64,000 bases of DNA from an uncultured bacterium (GTDB lineage Bacteria; Desulfobacterota; Syntrophorhabdia; Syntrophorhabdales; JANXAF01), in NCBI GenBank assembly GCA_938084905.1, contig CALKEQ010000008.1, forward strand, positions 85,576 to 149,575, written 5' to 3'. The position numbers and the translations under genes are program-made. The number at the start of each line of letters is the position of its first letter. The first letter of the stretch is position 1. Below are positions 52,049 to 60,621 of this stretch, piece after piece. Below the pieces are notes generated by a model, which was given only the letters and a program-made list of their open reading frames with translations, ran no database searches and was not told where the DNA came from.

Positions 52049-53052
52049 AGGGGAAAAAGATAGAAAAAAAGGGGCTCATAGAGGCACTGAGAAGGTTTCT
52101 TAAAGACGACTTTAGTCTTGTCCTTGCTTTTGTGAAGAAAGATGGCTTTTTTAGAACGAGAATTTTCCGCCGCGAGTTGGAAGATATTTCGTTAGTTAAC
52201 CCGGTTTTCCACATGAATACATCGGTAATCCTGCGGCGTATATTTACGCAGGATTTAAAGATGATTGCCATTTTAAGGCCTTGCGAAACAAGGGCATACG
52301 TGGAGCTAAAAAAGCTTGCACAAATTGAAAGCCACATAATCTGTGGATCTGTGGACTGCTTTGGCACCGTACCTTCCAGAATCGAACCTCTTTCATTTCC
52401 AGAAGAAGTAAGAGAATTGAAGGAGGTTCTGGATAAGTCAGAGGATTTAAGGAACGCATGTCGAGCTTGTTCTTTTAAGAGTGGCAAGTATGGTGATTTT
52501 GGTATCCGGTTCGATTCAAAATTCAACTGGTGGTTTGTCCCTTACACTGAAATGGGCAAAGCTCTTTCAAATCTGATTGATGGGGAGGAGTCAGAGCTTC
52601 CCGAAGAGCTAAAAAAAGGTGAAGAAGGTAAAAGGCTCAATTTTAAGTCTAGTCTAGATGAGCTAAGAAGTGATTTGGAAAGGTGCGTTATGTGTCTAAA
52701 CTGCCGGGATATGTGTCCAGTGTGCTATTGCGTTGATTGCCTCTTCAACAAAGAGGAGTACGTACCAAAAGGGGATGCACTTATGAACCTTGCCTTGAGC
52801 TCTGAAGGGATTGAAGTTCCAAAGGGGAAGGAGATTTATCATATGATAAGAATGTACCACGTTTCCCAGACGTGTGTTGGATGCGGAGGCTGCGAGGAGG
52901 CCTGTCCCCAGAACGTACCTCTTCTAAAATACTTCAAAGGTGTATCTGATAGAATATCTGGAGTCTTCAATTACGTTCCAGGAAGAAGCTTCGATGAAAA
53001 GATCCCTTACACAACATTCGAAGAGGACGAATTGTCAGATGCTGAAGACTGA
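52045..53052 (+). CDS. FrhB/FdhB-like Fe-S flavoprotein with C-terminal ferredoxin module
   Basis: A 335-aa protein. The N-terminal two thirds look like the F420-hydrogenase / formate dehydrogenase beta-subunit fold: LKMIAILRPCETRAYVELKK, NACRACSFKSGKYGDFGIRF, and CVMCLNCRDMCPVCYCVDC. The C-terminus adds a HdrC-like site, CVGCGGCEEACPQNVP. In methanogens and methanotrophic archaea, FrhB/FdhB paralogs joined to HdrA link Hdr to formate, F420 or other hydride carriers. Which carrier is used here is not visible. It overlaps the HdrC gene by 14 nt. Confidence 0.75.
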   Translation: MKGKKIEKKGLIEALRRFLKDDFSLVLAFVKKDGFFRTRIFRRELEDISLVNPVFHMNTSVILRRIFTQDLKMIAILRPCETRAYVELKKLAQIESHIICGSVDCFGTVPSRIEPLSFPEEVRELKEVLDKSEDLRNACRACSFKSGKYGDFGIRFDSKFNWWFVPYTEMGKALSNLIDGEESELPEELKKGEEGKRLNFKSSLDELRSDLERCVMCLNCRDMCPVCYCVDCLFNKEEYVPKGDALMNLALSSEGIEVPKGKEIYHMIRMYHVSQTCVGCGGCEEACPQNVPLLKYFKGVSDRISGVFNYVPGRSFDEKIPYTTFEEDELSDAED

Positions 53053-53497
53053 ACGTGACGAAATTTTTGAGAAAACAGGCCAAAGAAGGGAGGATTTTTC
53101 AGTTTGTATGGGATGTAAAATCTGTGCTTCTGTCTGTACATTAAACGATATAGGAAAAAACGTTAATCCTCAGGATCTCCTTTTGTCGATTTTTCTGGGC
53201 CATATTCCAAATGACCACTCCATTGTCACTTATTGCACATCTTGTTACAGGTGCGTTGAAAGCTGTCCGTGGAGGATTAAAATTCCGGAAATAGTAAGGG
53301 CAATAAGGGAGAGATCGAAAGGGGATCTTTTCACAAGAACGTTCAAATCGTCTATAGCCATTTTTGGAAGAGCTTACGAACCCTATATCTTTTTCAGGAT
53401 CCTTCCCTTTCTCCTGAAAAAGGGTTACTTGAGGTACCTTCCAAGATGGATAAGATACATGAACTTTTCCTTTCCCCCTTTCCTTCTGAGGAGATGA
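53039..53497 (+). CDS. HdrC-like ferredoxin subunit
   Basis: A 152-aa protein. CMGCKICASVC and CTSCYRCVESCPW give two 4Fe-4S sites in the HdrC arrangement, followed by a helical C-terminus (FKSSIAIFGRAYEPYIFF). A longer frame is open from 52940, but it lies within the preceding gene; ATG 53039 gives the family-like start MLKTERDEIFEK. The stop overlaps the HdrB start as ATGA. HdrC passes electrons from HdrA to HdrB. Confidence 0.85.
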   Translation: MLKTERDEIFEKTGQRREDFSVCMGCKICASVCTLNDIGKNVNPQDLLLSIFLGHIPNDHSIVTYCTSCYRCVESCPWRIKIPEIVRAIRERSKGDLFTRTFKSSIAIFGRAYEPYIFFRILPFLLKKGYLRYLPRWIRYMNFSFPPFLLRR

Positions 53498-54174
53498 TGC
53501 ATTACGCATACTATCCGGGCTGCTCACTCAAAGGCTCTGCAAAGAAGTTAGACAGAGATTTGAGGAGGGTTTTTGAAATTTTAGGAATTAAATTGACCGA
53601 AATTGAAAATTGGAAGTGTTGTGGAGCTTTTGAGTACGGAAGTCTAAAGCAGATAAGGGAAATGTCAAAGGTGAACCTAAAAAAGGCAGAAAGGATCTCT
53701 TTCCAATTAATTGCGGCTTGCCCACTCTGTTGTAAGAACCTTAAGGAGGCGAACGAGGACAAAAAATACTCAATATACCATCCCCTTGAGATTTTAAACG
53801 TTGATGTTCTTTTTGCAAAGGCAAAAAGGGAGTTGAGAGGCCTCCCCTTCACACCTTACTACGGATGTCTACTTTTGAGGCCAAAAGAGACAGCAATAAA
53901 GGATCCATACGTAATGGAAAGGGTAATTGATAAGTTCGGGGGGAGTCTGTCAGGAGAAAAAATCAGGGATAGGTGCTGTGGCGGAAATAGGTTTTTCGTT
54001 GATAAGGAATTATCCTTAGAGCTCACAAGAACAATTCTCGCGAAATCACGTGGTTTTTTAGTAGTTTTTTGTCCCCTATGCCATATGGTTCTTAGAACAT
54101 TCTCTGAAAGGAATAAGGTGATCTATTTTACAGAGCTTCTCCTTTACCTTATGGGAGAGAGAGAGAAACTATGA
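53494..54174 (+). CDS. HdrB-like CCG-domain subunit
   Basis: A 226-aa protein. YAYYPGCSLKGSAKKLDRDL, KCCGAFEYG, ACPLCCKNL, YYGCLLLRP, RCCGGNRFFV and FCPLCHMVL form the two CCG motifs that hold noncubane 4Fe-4S clusters in HdrB. ATG 53494 is chosen because it overlaps the HdrC stop codon (ATGA), has CTGAGGAG upstream, and matches the family start; an earlier ATG at 53446 only adds residues read from the HdrC region. The natural disulfide or other acceptor is unknown. Confidence 0.88.
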   Translation: MMHYAYYPGCSLKGSAKKLDRDLRRVFEILGIKLTEIENWKCCGAFEYGSLKQIREMSKVNLKKAERISFQLIAACPLCCKNLKEANEDKKYSIYHPLEILNVDVLFAKAKRELRGLPFTPYYGCLLLRPKETAIKDPYVMERVIDKFGGSLSGEKIRDRCCGGNRFFVDKELSLELTRTILAKSRGFLVVFCPLCHMVLRTFSERNKVIYFTELLLYLMGEREKL

Positions 54175-55925
54175 GGATAGCTGTTTTAGGTGGTGGCATA
54201 AGCGGTATCTCTTCTGCTAAAGTTGCGCTCAGATTTGGTCACGAGGTAATAATCATAGAGAAAGAGGGGAAAATAGGAGGCCTTATGGCACGTATAGCCA
54301 ACTGCAGGGTTGGGTTTCAAACTTTCTTCGAAGAGATAAGGAATTCCCCTAAACTAAAAGTACTTACAGGCAAAAGAGTCCTTTCTTGCGAAAGAAGAAA
54401 TGGCCTTTTTCTTCTTGACTTAGATGATGGTGAAAGAGTGGAGGTGGACAGAGTAGTTTTGGCCACTGGGTTGATCTCGTGTGAACCTGATACAAAAGGA
54501 AGGAGGATTCTTTCGAGCCTTGAATACGATAGCCTTATAGATCAGAGAAACGAAGCCCTTCCGAATGATCTAAAAAAGATTGCCTTTATACTCTGTCATG
54601 GTTCGAGAAGCAGAGACTACCCCTTGTGTTCGTCTGTCTGCTGCTCATACACTCTCCGTCAGATCAAATGGACACTTTTGAGGACTCATCCTGAAATCAC
54701 AGTTTTCTACAACGACTTAAGGCTTTTTGGCCAGGAGTTCTTTTTACTGAAGGCTCTTAAAGATTCAAATGTCCGCTTTTTGAGAACGAACTCGAAAAGT
54801 ATGGAGGAAGACGAAGAGGGAGTTAAAGTCAGGTATTTTTCAGGTGGCAAATTATTTGAGGAGAAGTTCAATTATCTAGTTACAGTGAATGCCTTGAGGC
54901 CAAACCCAGAACTTGGTCATTTGAGCCGTATTTTTGGGTTTTCTTTAAACGAACATGGCTTTGTTAAAGAAGCTTCTCCACTCCAGACAGATGTAGATGG
55001 TGTATTTGCCTGTGGTGGTTCCCTCGAACCGATGAATATTAAGGATTCTATTCTCACCGGATTTGCTGCAGGTTACCTAGCATCAGGAGGAAAGGGTATA
55101 ACTGGTGGAAAGATGGTTTTTCGGAAAGATCCCCCAGGCTTTGATCTTCCTGATTCTGGAGAGAGTTTCGCTTTTTATCTCGGTGTGGATGATACTTACT
55201 CCTCAATGTTCTACGAGTACTTTTCTCTTGTGTTTGTTGAGCTAGCGCTAAAACTTGTTGAAAGGAAAAAGCAAGTGTACGTAGTTACTAGAAACTCCGT
55301 TTTTCCCTCGTACGAAGAGCTAATCTATGAGAAGGCAAGAAGAGAAGGGGTTGTATTTATACATCTTGAAGAAGATGAAAGGGTCTCCTTCGACAAGGGA
55401 AGTTTGAGGATAGAAGGAGGAAAAAAAATTGAGATAAAAGTGGATCACCTCATACTAATGGAAGATTTTTGTCGCTATTTTAGAGAATTTGAGGTACTTG
55501 GTTTTTCAAGATCAGAACCGCAACTTAGGTGGTCTCCCACGAAATGGGACAGAAACAGGTATCATGTAGGATTCTTAAGATATCCACGCTCGAGAAGATG
55601 GGAGACTAGAGAGTACTACGCGGCTTGTGCTGAGGCTCTTCTCGATTCAGAGGCGAGGAAGGTTCCAGAAGTTCTTGAGGAAAGCTGTAGTGGATGTGGT
55701 TTTTGCAAAAACGCCTGTTTGGCAAATGCGATCGAAACAAAAAGAAGGGATAGAACCTTAAGCCTATTTGGACTTCATCCTACAACCTTTGATCCTATCG
55801 CAAAAATAGACCCAAATCTCTGCATAGGCTGCGGACTCTGTGCTTCAATATGTCCATCCCATGCCATTAAATTTGATTTTACGAGAACCTCCACGGACAG
55901 ACAATCCGCTCAAGAAAATCGGTGA
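54171..55925 (+). CDS. HdrA-like FAD/Fe-S protein 3
   Basis: A 584-aa flavoprotein diverged from the other two. FAD motif VLGGGISGISSAKVALRFG at residues 4-22, then HdrA-like FILCHGSRSRDYPLCSSVCC. The C-terminus has two 4Fe-4S sites (CSGCGFCKNACLANA, CIGCGLCASICPSHA). Residues 330-450 are unlike the other HdrA proteins here (SGESFAFYLGVDDTYSSMFY, YVVTRNSVFPSYEEL). It overlaps hdrB by 4 nt. Its 3' end overlaps the convergent ABC permease gene by 47 nt. Last gene of the redox cluster. Confidence 0.85.
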   Translation: MRIAVLGGGISGISSAKVALRFGHEVIIIEKEGKIGGLMARIANCRVGFQTFFEEIRNSPKLKVLTGKRVLSCERRNGLFLLDLDDGERVEVDRVVLATGLISCEPDTKGRRILSSLEYDSLIDQRNEALPNDLKKIAFILCHGSRSRDYPLCSSVCCSYTLRQIKWTLLRTHPEITVFYNDLRLFGQEFFLLKALKDSNVRFLRTNSKSMEEDEEGVKVRYFSGGKLFEEKFNYLVTVNALRPNPELGHLSRIFGFSLNEHGFVKEASPLQTDVDGVFACGGSLEPMNIKDSILTGFAAGYLASGGKGITGGKMVFRKDPPGFDLPDSGESFAFYLGVDDTYSSMFYEYFSLVFVELALKLVERKKQVYVVTRNSVFPSYEELIYEKARREGVVFIHLEEDERVSFDKGSLRIEGGKKIEIKVDHLILMEDFCRYFREFEVLGFSRSEPQLRWSPTKWDRNRYHVGFLRYPRSRRWETREYYAACAEALLDSEARKVPEVLEESCSGCGFCKNACLANAIETKRRDRTLSLFGLHPTTFDPIAKIDPNLCIGCGLCASICPSHAIKFDFTRTSTDRQSAQENR

Positions 55926-56622
55926 GAAAGTAAAGACCGAACCCTAAGATTCCCATTGCAAAAATTCCCGCGTACATTGATGGGTAATCGAAAAGTGTAC
56001 TCCCGGTAAGGTAAATGTAGTAGCCAAGCCCGTACTGGGTAGCAAAAAGCTCAGCAACGTAGAGAACGGCGATTGCCGTTCCTATGGACTGCCTGATGCC
56101 GGTGAATATTGCGGGAAGACTTGCAGGGAGGAAAACATGTAGAAACAGATCTCTTCTTCTCGCACCTAGGCTTTTGACTGAAAGGATGATCTCTGGCCTT
56201 AAACTTGTCGCGCTATCTCTTGTTAAAACCAGAATCTGAAAGAAGAGGATTATGAAAATCATAAGTATCTTTGCCAAATCTCCGACACCAAGGAAAAGAA
56301 TGATGAGGGGGACGAAGACGACTTTTGGGACTGGATAGATGAGGTATATAAAAGGGGAGATGAGCCGATCGAGTGAACTAATCTGTCCTATAAGAATCCC
56401 GAGAGGAGAGGCAATGCCGATCGCCAGTAAGATACTTATTACTACCCTTTTGAGACTTGCCAAAAAATGTTTACCCAGTTCTGAGCCAAAATTGCTGGTG
56501 AAAGCAAAAAGGACCTTATGTGGAGGTGGAAGGATATCCATCCTGAGTAAGGTTGAGGAAATTTGCCAAACGAGGACTAGAAGTAAAAAGGCAAAAACCA
56601 GGTTTAGGCTTTTCGATCCCAC
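55879..56622 (-). CDS. NitT/TauT-type ABC transporter permease
   Basis: Inner-membrane permease (247 aa, about six membrane segments) of the SsuC/TauC class: GIASPLGILIGQISSLDRLISP, KVVFVPLIILFLGVGDLAK, and the EAA-like loop SLGARRRDLFLHVFLPASLPAIFTGIR. It forms the importer with the ATPase (overlap 19 nt) and the binding protein upstream. Its end overlaps the convergent HdrA-like 3 gene by 47 nt, in an opposite frame. Confidence 0.88.
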   Translation of the reverse strand: MGSKSLNLVFAFLLLVLVWQISSTLLRMDILPPPHKVLFAFTSNFGSELGKHFLASLKRVVISILLAIGIASPLGILIGQISSLDRLISPFIYLIYPVPKVVFVPLIILFLGVGDLAKILMIFIILFFQILVLTRDSATSLRPEIILSVKSLGARRRDLFLHVFLPASLPAIFTGIRQSIGTAIAVLYVAELFATQYGLGYYIYLTGSTLFDYPSMYAGIFAMGILGFGLYFLTDFLERIVCPWRFS

Positions 56623-57338
56623 AGCCTGTCCACGTAGTTTTTTAATTCGGAACAGAGTGACAAGAAGTCGCCATCGTCTCTTCTTAAGGGTTTCCCCTTT
56701 TTCCCTAAGAGCAGGGGTTTTTCGTGAGGAGGGTCGAGCAGAACTAGAATCTTTTCTCCCACGTAAGCTGCCTCTTCAATGGTATGGGTTACGAGAATAA
56801 CTGTCAAATCGGAGTCCTTATGTAAATCAACGATCAAGTCCTGCAAATTCTCCCTTGTAGGCGCGTCAAGAGATGAAAATGGTTCATCCATAAGTATCAG
56901 ATCCGGCTTAAGAATGAGGGAGCGACAGATGGCTGCCCTCTGCTTTTGTCCACCTGAGATCTGGTGTGGATATCTGTCCTTTACCTCGTATATCCCCATC
57001 CTTTTTAACCATTCCTCTGACTGTGAATCGGGCGGTATCTTCCTGAATCTGAGTCCGAGCTCCACATTTTCCTTAACGGTTTTCCATGGAAGAAGTCCAT
57101 AGTCTTGAAGAATCAGAGCAGTTTTTTCCCTTGGTCCTCTTATTTCCTCTCCTTCTATTCTTATCTTTCCTTCTTGGGGGCGTAAAAGACCCGCAATCAA
57201 GTAAAGGAAAGTAGTTTTTCCGCAACCGGATGGTCCAAGCACTGCCAAAGATTCCCCTCTTCCTATTGAAAGTGTAAAAGACCTGAATATGGGTCTCTCT
57301 TTCTCGTAAAAGAATGTGACTTCCTCAAGCTCGATCAT
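56604..57338 (-). CDS. NitT/TauT-type ABC transporter ATPase
   Basis: ATPase (244 aa) of the SsuB/TauB class. Walker A GPSGCGKTT near residue 35, LILQDYGLLPWKTVKENVELG as the Q-loop region typical of this class, signature ISGGQKQRAAICRSL, Walker B LILMDEPFSSLD, and VTHTIEEAAYVG. It overlaps the binding-protein gene by 4 nt and the permease gene by 19 nt. Confidence 0.92.
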   Translation of the reverse strand: MIELEEVTFFYEKERPIFRSFTLSIGRGESLAVLGPSGCGKTTFLYLIAGLLRPQEGKIRIEGEEIRGPREKTALILQDYGLLPWKTVKENVELGLRFRKIPPDSQSEEWLKRMGIYEVKDRYPHQISGGQKQRAAICRSLILKPDLILMDEPFSSLDAPTRENLQDLIVDLHKDSDLTVILVTHTIEEAAYVGEKILVLLDPPHEKPLLLGKKGKPLRRDDGDFLSLCSELKNYVDRLWDRKA

Positions 57339-58285
57339 TTTTCTAGGAACCTTTTTGTTATTACTTGAGAGTAGTCAATGCCATTTTTTAAAGCTTCTTT
57401 TTCCCTAAGCCAAAAGATTACATCCTTCCAAATTCTTTCATCAGGAACCCTTGCCATCGGGAAATCTGGGAGGACGTATCTTCCGATAAGAGGCGTAGGT
57501 ATAAGTTTTTTCTCCGCTGCAAAAAAACCTATTTTTTCCTTTTCTCTGTTTATAAGCTCTATGGCCTTATCGATCGAGGACAAAAACTTAATCACAATTT
57601 CAGGGTTTTTATCGGCAAATGTTTTTGCTACTGCGTAAAGACTACCGCTTAAAGATCGATCTTTTCTGTCGTCTAGAACGCAGGTGGCACCTTGAATCAA
57701 TGCAAGAGAAGCAAAGGGATCTGGAAGGCAAGCTGCCTTTAGATCACCGCGCATCAAAGCTGAGAGTCTGTCAGGGATTCTCGGCACAGGCGCGGTTTTT
57801 ATTTCCCTAAGGTTATGTTTCATCAATAGTTTCTCAGTAACATAGTGAGCTATGGTCATATGTGAGACACCTATTGGGATTCCATCCAAATCTTCTACTT
57901 TCCTAATATTGGAATTCTTGGAAGATACTATTGCGAACTGAAAGAATCTTTCAGTGGGAACCATTGCGTATCTCACACCGATTACGTTTACCTTTTCTCT
58001 GTTGAAGAGGGCAATCGATATAAGATCGCTTATAGTTAAATCGAGTGATCCAGCCATAAGGAGCTGATCCCTTTCTGCTGCAGACGCACACGGTATTATT
58101 TCTACTTTTAGCCCGTTTGCATAAAAATGGCCTTTTTCAAGTGCTACATAAACCGGGAGTACATCGAGGATCGGAAGAGCCCCAAACCTTACCCGATTGG
58201 AAGATTCCTTCGCGTATACTATCTCCGATAGGGAGAATACTAAAAGGCAAAGGATCAGACTGAGGTAGAACCTTATTCTCATCAA
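57335..58285 (-). CDS. NMT1/THI5-like ABC transporter substrate-binding protein
   Basis: Exported binding protein (316 aa): signal MRIRFYLSLILCLLVFSLSE to about residue 25, then VRFGALPILDVLPVYVALEKG, GSLDLTISDLISIALF, DLDGIPIGVSHMTIAHYV and LMRGDLKAACLPDPFASLAL, the NMT1/SsuA pattern. Ligands in this family include sulfonates, taurine, nitrate and pyrimidine-type thiamin precursors. Being 6 nt behind a UbiA prenyltransferase gene, it may serve an aromatic or quinone-precursor ligand; that is inference. Confidence 0.85.
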   Translation of the reverse strand: MMRIRFYLSLILCLLVFSLSEIVYAKESSNRVRFGALPILDVLPVYVALEKGHFYANGLKVEIIPCASAAERDQLLMAGSLDLTISDLISIALFNREKVNVIGVRYAMVPTERFFQFAIVSSKNSNIRKVEDLDGIPIGVSHMTIAHYVTEKLLMKHNLREIKTAPVPRIPDRLSALMRGDLKAACLPDPFASLALIQGATCVLDDRKDRSLSGSLYAVAKTFADKNPEIVIKFLSSIDKAIELINREKEKIGFFAAEKKLIPTPLIGRYVLPDFPMARVPDERIWKDVIFWLREKEALKNGIDYSQVITKRFLEK

Positions 58286-58291
58286 TTGCCC

Positions 58292-59185
58292 CTACACTAG
58301 GACCGAAATCATGATCCCAAAGAAAAGGACAATGCTTATATAACTGTTCATGTGGAAAAATGCAAGATTGAGTCTAGATAGATCCTCAGGAGTGACCATT
58401 AGATGTTCTTTTACAAGGAGAAAAATTGTGAGAAGAAGCGAGAGCATAAATGGGATCTTTGACTCAATGGTAAACATGAGTAAAAAAAGGCCAAAAAGCA
58501 TAATAGCGTGACAGAGACGTGCCACTTTGAAAGCCACCTTTATACCGAAGCGGCTTGGGATGGAGTGAAGATTCATCTTCCTGTCAAAATCCACGTCCTG
58601 ACACTGATAGAGTATGTCAAAACCTGCTATCCAGAATGTGACTATAAATACCAGCAACCAGCCAGGCAAATCTGATGCAGAAAAAGCGGATTTACGTATC
58701 GCTATCCAGGCACCAAGAGGAGCCAAGCCGTCTGTAAAACCGAGTATGAAGTGTGACAGATATGTAAACCTCTTTGTTAGATGGTAAAAAGTAAGAAAAA
58801 AAAGGGCAATGGGCAAAAGCTTTAAAACAAAAGGAGAAAGCATCCAGGCGACAAAAACGAGGGTGAAAAGTGAAACAACTACCCCCATATAAGCGGTACT
58901 TTTTTTCAACTTCCCCGTTACAAGGTGTCGGTTTTTAGTTCTCGGGTTAATTCTATCGAAGGGTAGATCTAAAATCCTGTTTAGAGTCATGGCGTAGGTT
59001 CTCGCGGAGGCAAAGCCGATTGAAATGAGGATGAATTCTCTAAGTTTTGGAATACCAGAGGAAGCCAGAAACATGCCCATATAGGCAAAGGGGAGAGCGA
59101 ATATCGTATGTTCGAACTTTATCATCTCAAGGAAATGCCAAAAAGAGAGAAAGCTACCTCTCAGGCGAGTCCCAAATCTTTCCAT
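58292..59185 (-). CDS. UbiA-family aromatic prenyltransferase (menaquinone type, MqnP-like)
   Basis: Integral membrane enzyme (297 aa, about nine segments) that attaches a polyprenyl chain to an aromatic acid. The two Asp-rich sites are NRILDLPFDRINPRTKNRHL and DILYQCQDVDFDRKMNLHSI, which bind Mg2+ and the prenyl diphosphate. Paired with the UbiD-type decarboxylase gene (25-nt overlap), it fits the late futalosine menaquinone steps or a 4-hydroxybenzoate-type route. ATG 59185 lies inside the ubiD end. Confidence 0.85.
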   Translation of the reverse strand: MERFGTRLRGSFLSFWHFLEMIKFEHTIFALPFAYMGMFLASSGIPKLREFILISIGFASARTYAMTLNRILDLPFDRINPRTKNRHLVTGKLKKSTAYMGVVVSLFTLVFVAWMLSPFVLKLLPIALFFLTFYHLTKRFTYLSHFILGFTDGLAPLGAWIAIRKSAFSASDLPGWLLVFIVTFWIAGFDILYQCQDVDFDRKMNLHSIPSRFGIKVAFKVARLCHAIMLFGLFLLMFTIESKIPFMLSLLLTIFLLVKEHLMVTPEDLSRLNLAFFHMNSYISIVLFFGIMISVLV

Positions 59186-60618
59186 TTCTCGTCAACCTTT
59201 TTCACGATCTCCTCACTCATCTCTACAATTTTTGGCCATTCAGTCTCGTACCCTTCTTCTTTGAGCTTTCTCGTAGCATCTATGCCGATCTTTCCTCCAA
59301 AACATCTGTAAGAGGATGAGTGATCGAGTTCATCAAGTGGTCCTTCAGTAAGAATTGTGTCCCTTACCCAGTCTACAGAACCGAAAAGACGCCACATTAC
59401 TTCATCTGTTCTTTCAAGATTCACATCTTCGTCAAAAACCACAATGGCCTTTGTAAGAGAAATCATACCCAAGCCCCACAGTGCGTTTATGATTTTGCGG
59501 GCATGGCCTGGATACCTTTTCCTTATTGAAACGAGTAAGAGGTTATGAAAGACACCAAAGGCTGGCATATTTATGTCTCTTATTTCGGGAAGGAGTAATC
59601 TCAGGAAGGGAAGAAAAAAACGCTCTACTGCCTTTCCCATCCAGTAGTCCTCCATTGGAGGAACCCCTGTAACTGTGGCTGGGTATATGGGATTTTTTCT
59701 CATTGTGATTGCGGTTACATTAAAAACTGGATAAAGTTTGGGTGGAGTGTAGTAGCCAGTGTGATCTCCAAAAGGTCCTTCCAATTTCCTTTCTTCTACG
59801 TCTATGTACCCTTCAATAACTATCTCCGCAGAGGCAGGAACGTAAAGAGGTTGGGTCAAACATTTTGCCATTTCGATCGGTTGTTTTCTCAAGAATGAAA
59901 CTATCATGTACTCATCCAGATCCAATGGTAAAGGTAAAAGAGCAGCCCAGATACAAAGGGGATCGCCCCCTAACGCAACGGCGCATGGGATCTGGCGGAA
60001 TCCTAAACTCCTTGCTATTTCTTCATGTTCCCTTCCGTTTTTATGAAGCTGCCAGTGGACAAGAAGTTTTTTTTCATCGATGACTTGCAACCTGTACATT
60101 CCCACGTTTCTTTTCTTCGTTTTAGGGTTATGGGTTATAACTTGTGGCAATGTGATGTAAGGACCTTCATCCAAAGGCCAGAATTTTGGAATGGGAATAA
60201 GTTTAAGGCTTGCCTCCCTCTCATAAATAATCTCCTGACATGGCGGTCTACTTACGATTTTCACTGAAGTTGCTTCCTTGACTCTCTTGAAAATGTCGTA
60301 GCCCTTTCCAAGTAGATCGAGAAGTCCTCCCTTGAAGTCTAATCTCAAGAGTTCCTCTACCTTTTCCGAAAGCTGAAGAAGATCGTTCAGCCCGAAGCAC
60401 ATGGATATTCTTCTCTTTGAACCGAAAAGGTTTGTGACAATGGGGATACTATAGCCCTCCACATTTTCAAAGAGGAGGGCCTTGTTCTTATCCTCCCCCG
60501 ATTTACAGATACGGTTTGTAATTTCCGTTATCTCCAGATCCTTTGAGACTGGGACTTTTATTCTTTTGAGCTCCCCTTCCTCCTCTAGTAAGGAGAGAAA
60601 CGATGGAAGATCCTTCAT
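59161..60618 (-). CDS. UbiD-family prenylated-FMN decarboxylase (menaquinone type, MqnL-like)
   Basis: Non-oxidative aromatic decarboxylase (485 aa) that uses prenylated FMN. VTNLFGSKRRISMCFG, QLHKNGREHEE, PCAVALGGDPL, LEGPFGDHTGYYTP (with the active-site Glu-x-Pro region) and HSSSYRCFGGKIGIDATRK are UbiD blocks. The last block, with the GIDATRK end, is typical of menaquinone/ubiquinone-type members. The UbiX flavin prenyltransferase it needs is not in the window. It is 3 nt from the metallo-hydrolase gene upstream. Confidence 0.9.
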   Translation of the reverse strand: MKDLPSFLSLLEEEGELKRIKVPVSKDLEITEITNRICKSGEDKNKALLFENVEGYSIPIVTNLFGSKRRISMCFGLNDLLQLSEKVEELLRLDFKGGLLDLLGKGYDIFKRVKEATSVKIVSRPPCQEIIYEREASLKLIPIPKFWPLDEGPYITLPQVITHNPKTKKRNVGMYRLQVIDEKKLLVHWQLHKNGREHEEIARSLGFRQIPCAVALGGDPLCIWAALLPLPLDLDEYMIVSFLRKQPIEMAKCLTQPLYVPASAEIVIEGYIDVEERKLEGPFGDHTGYYTPPKLYPVFNVTAITMRKNPIYPATVTGVPPMEDYWMGKAVERFFLPFLRLLLPEIRDINMPAFGVFHNLLLVSIRKRYPGHARKIINALWGLGMISLTKAIVVFDEDVNLERTDEVMWRLFGSVDWVRDTILTEGPLDELDHSSSYRCFGGKIGIDATRKLKEEGYETEWPKIVEMSEEIVKKVDEKWKDLGLA

Positions 60619-60621
60619 TTT

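Noticed and set aside
52940..53038. Upstream extension of the HdrC-like gene, possible frameshifted fusion with the FrhB-like gene
   Set aside because: Both genes have intact starts and stops, and each matches its family; the overlap is an ordinary operon overlap.
57335..58285. MqnA/MqnD-type futalosine enzyme as identity of the binding protein
   Set aside because: MqnA/D share the fold, but this protein has a Sec signal and sits directly upstream of its own ATPase and permease genes.
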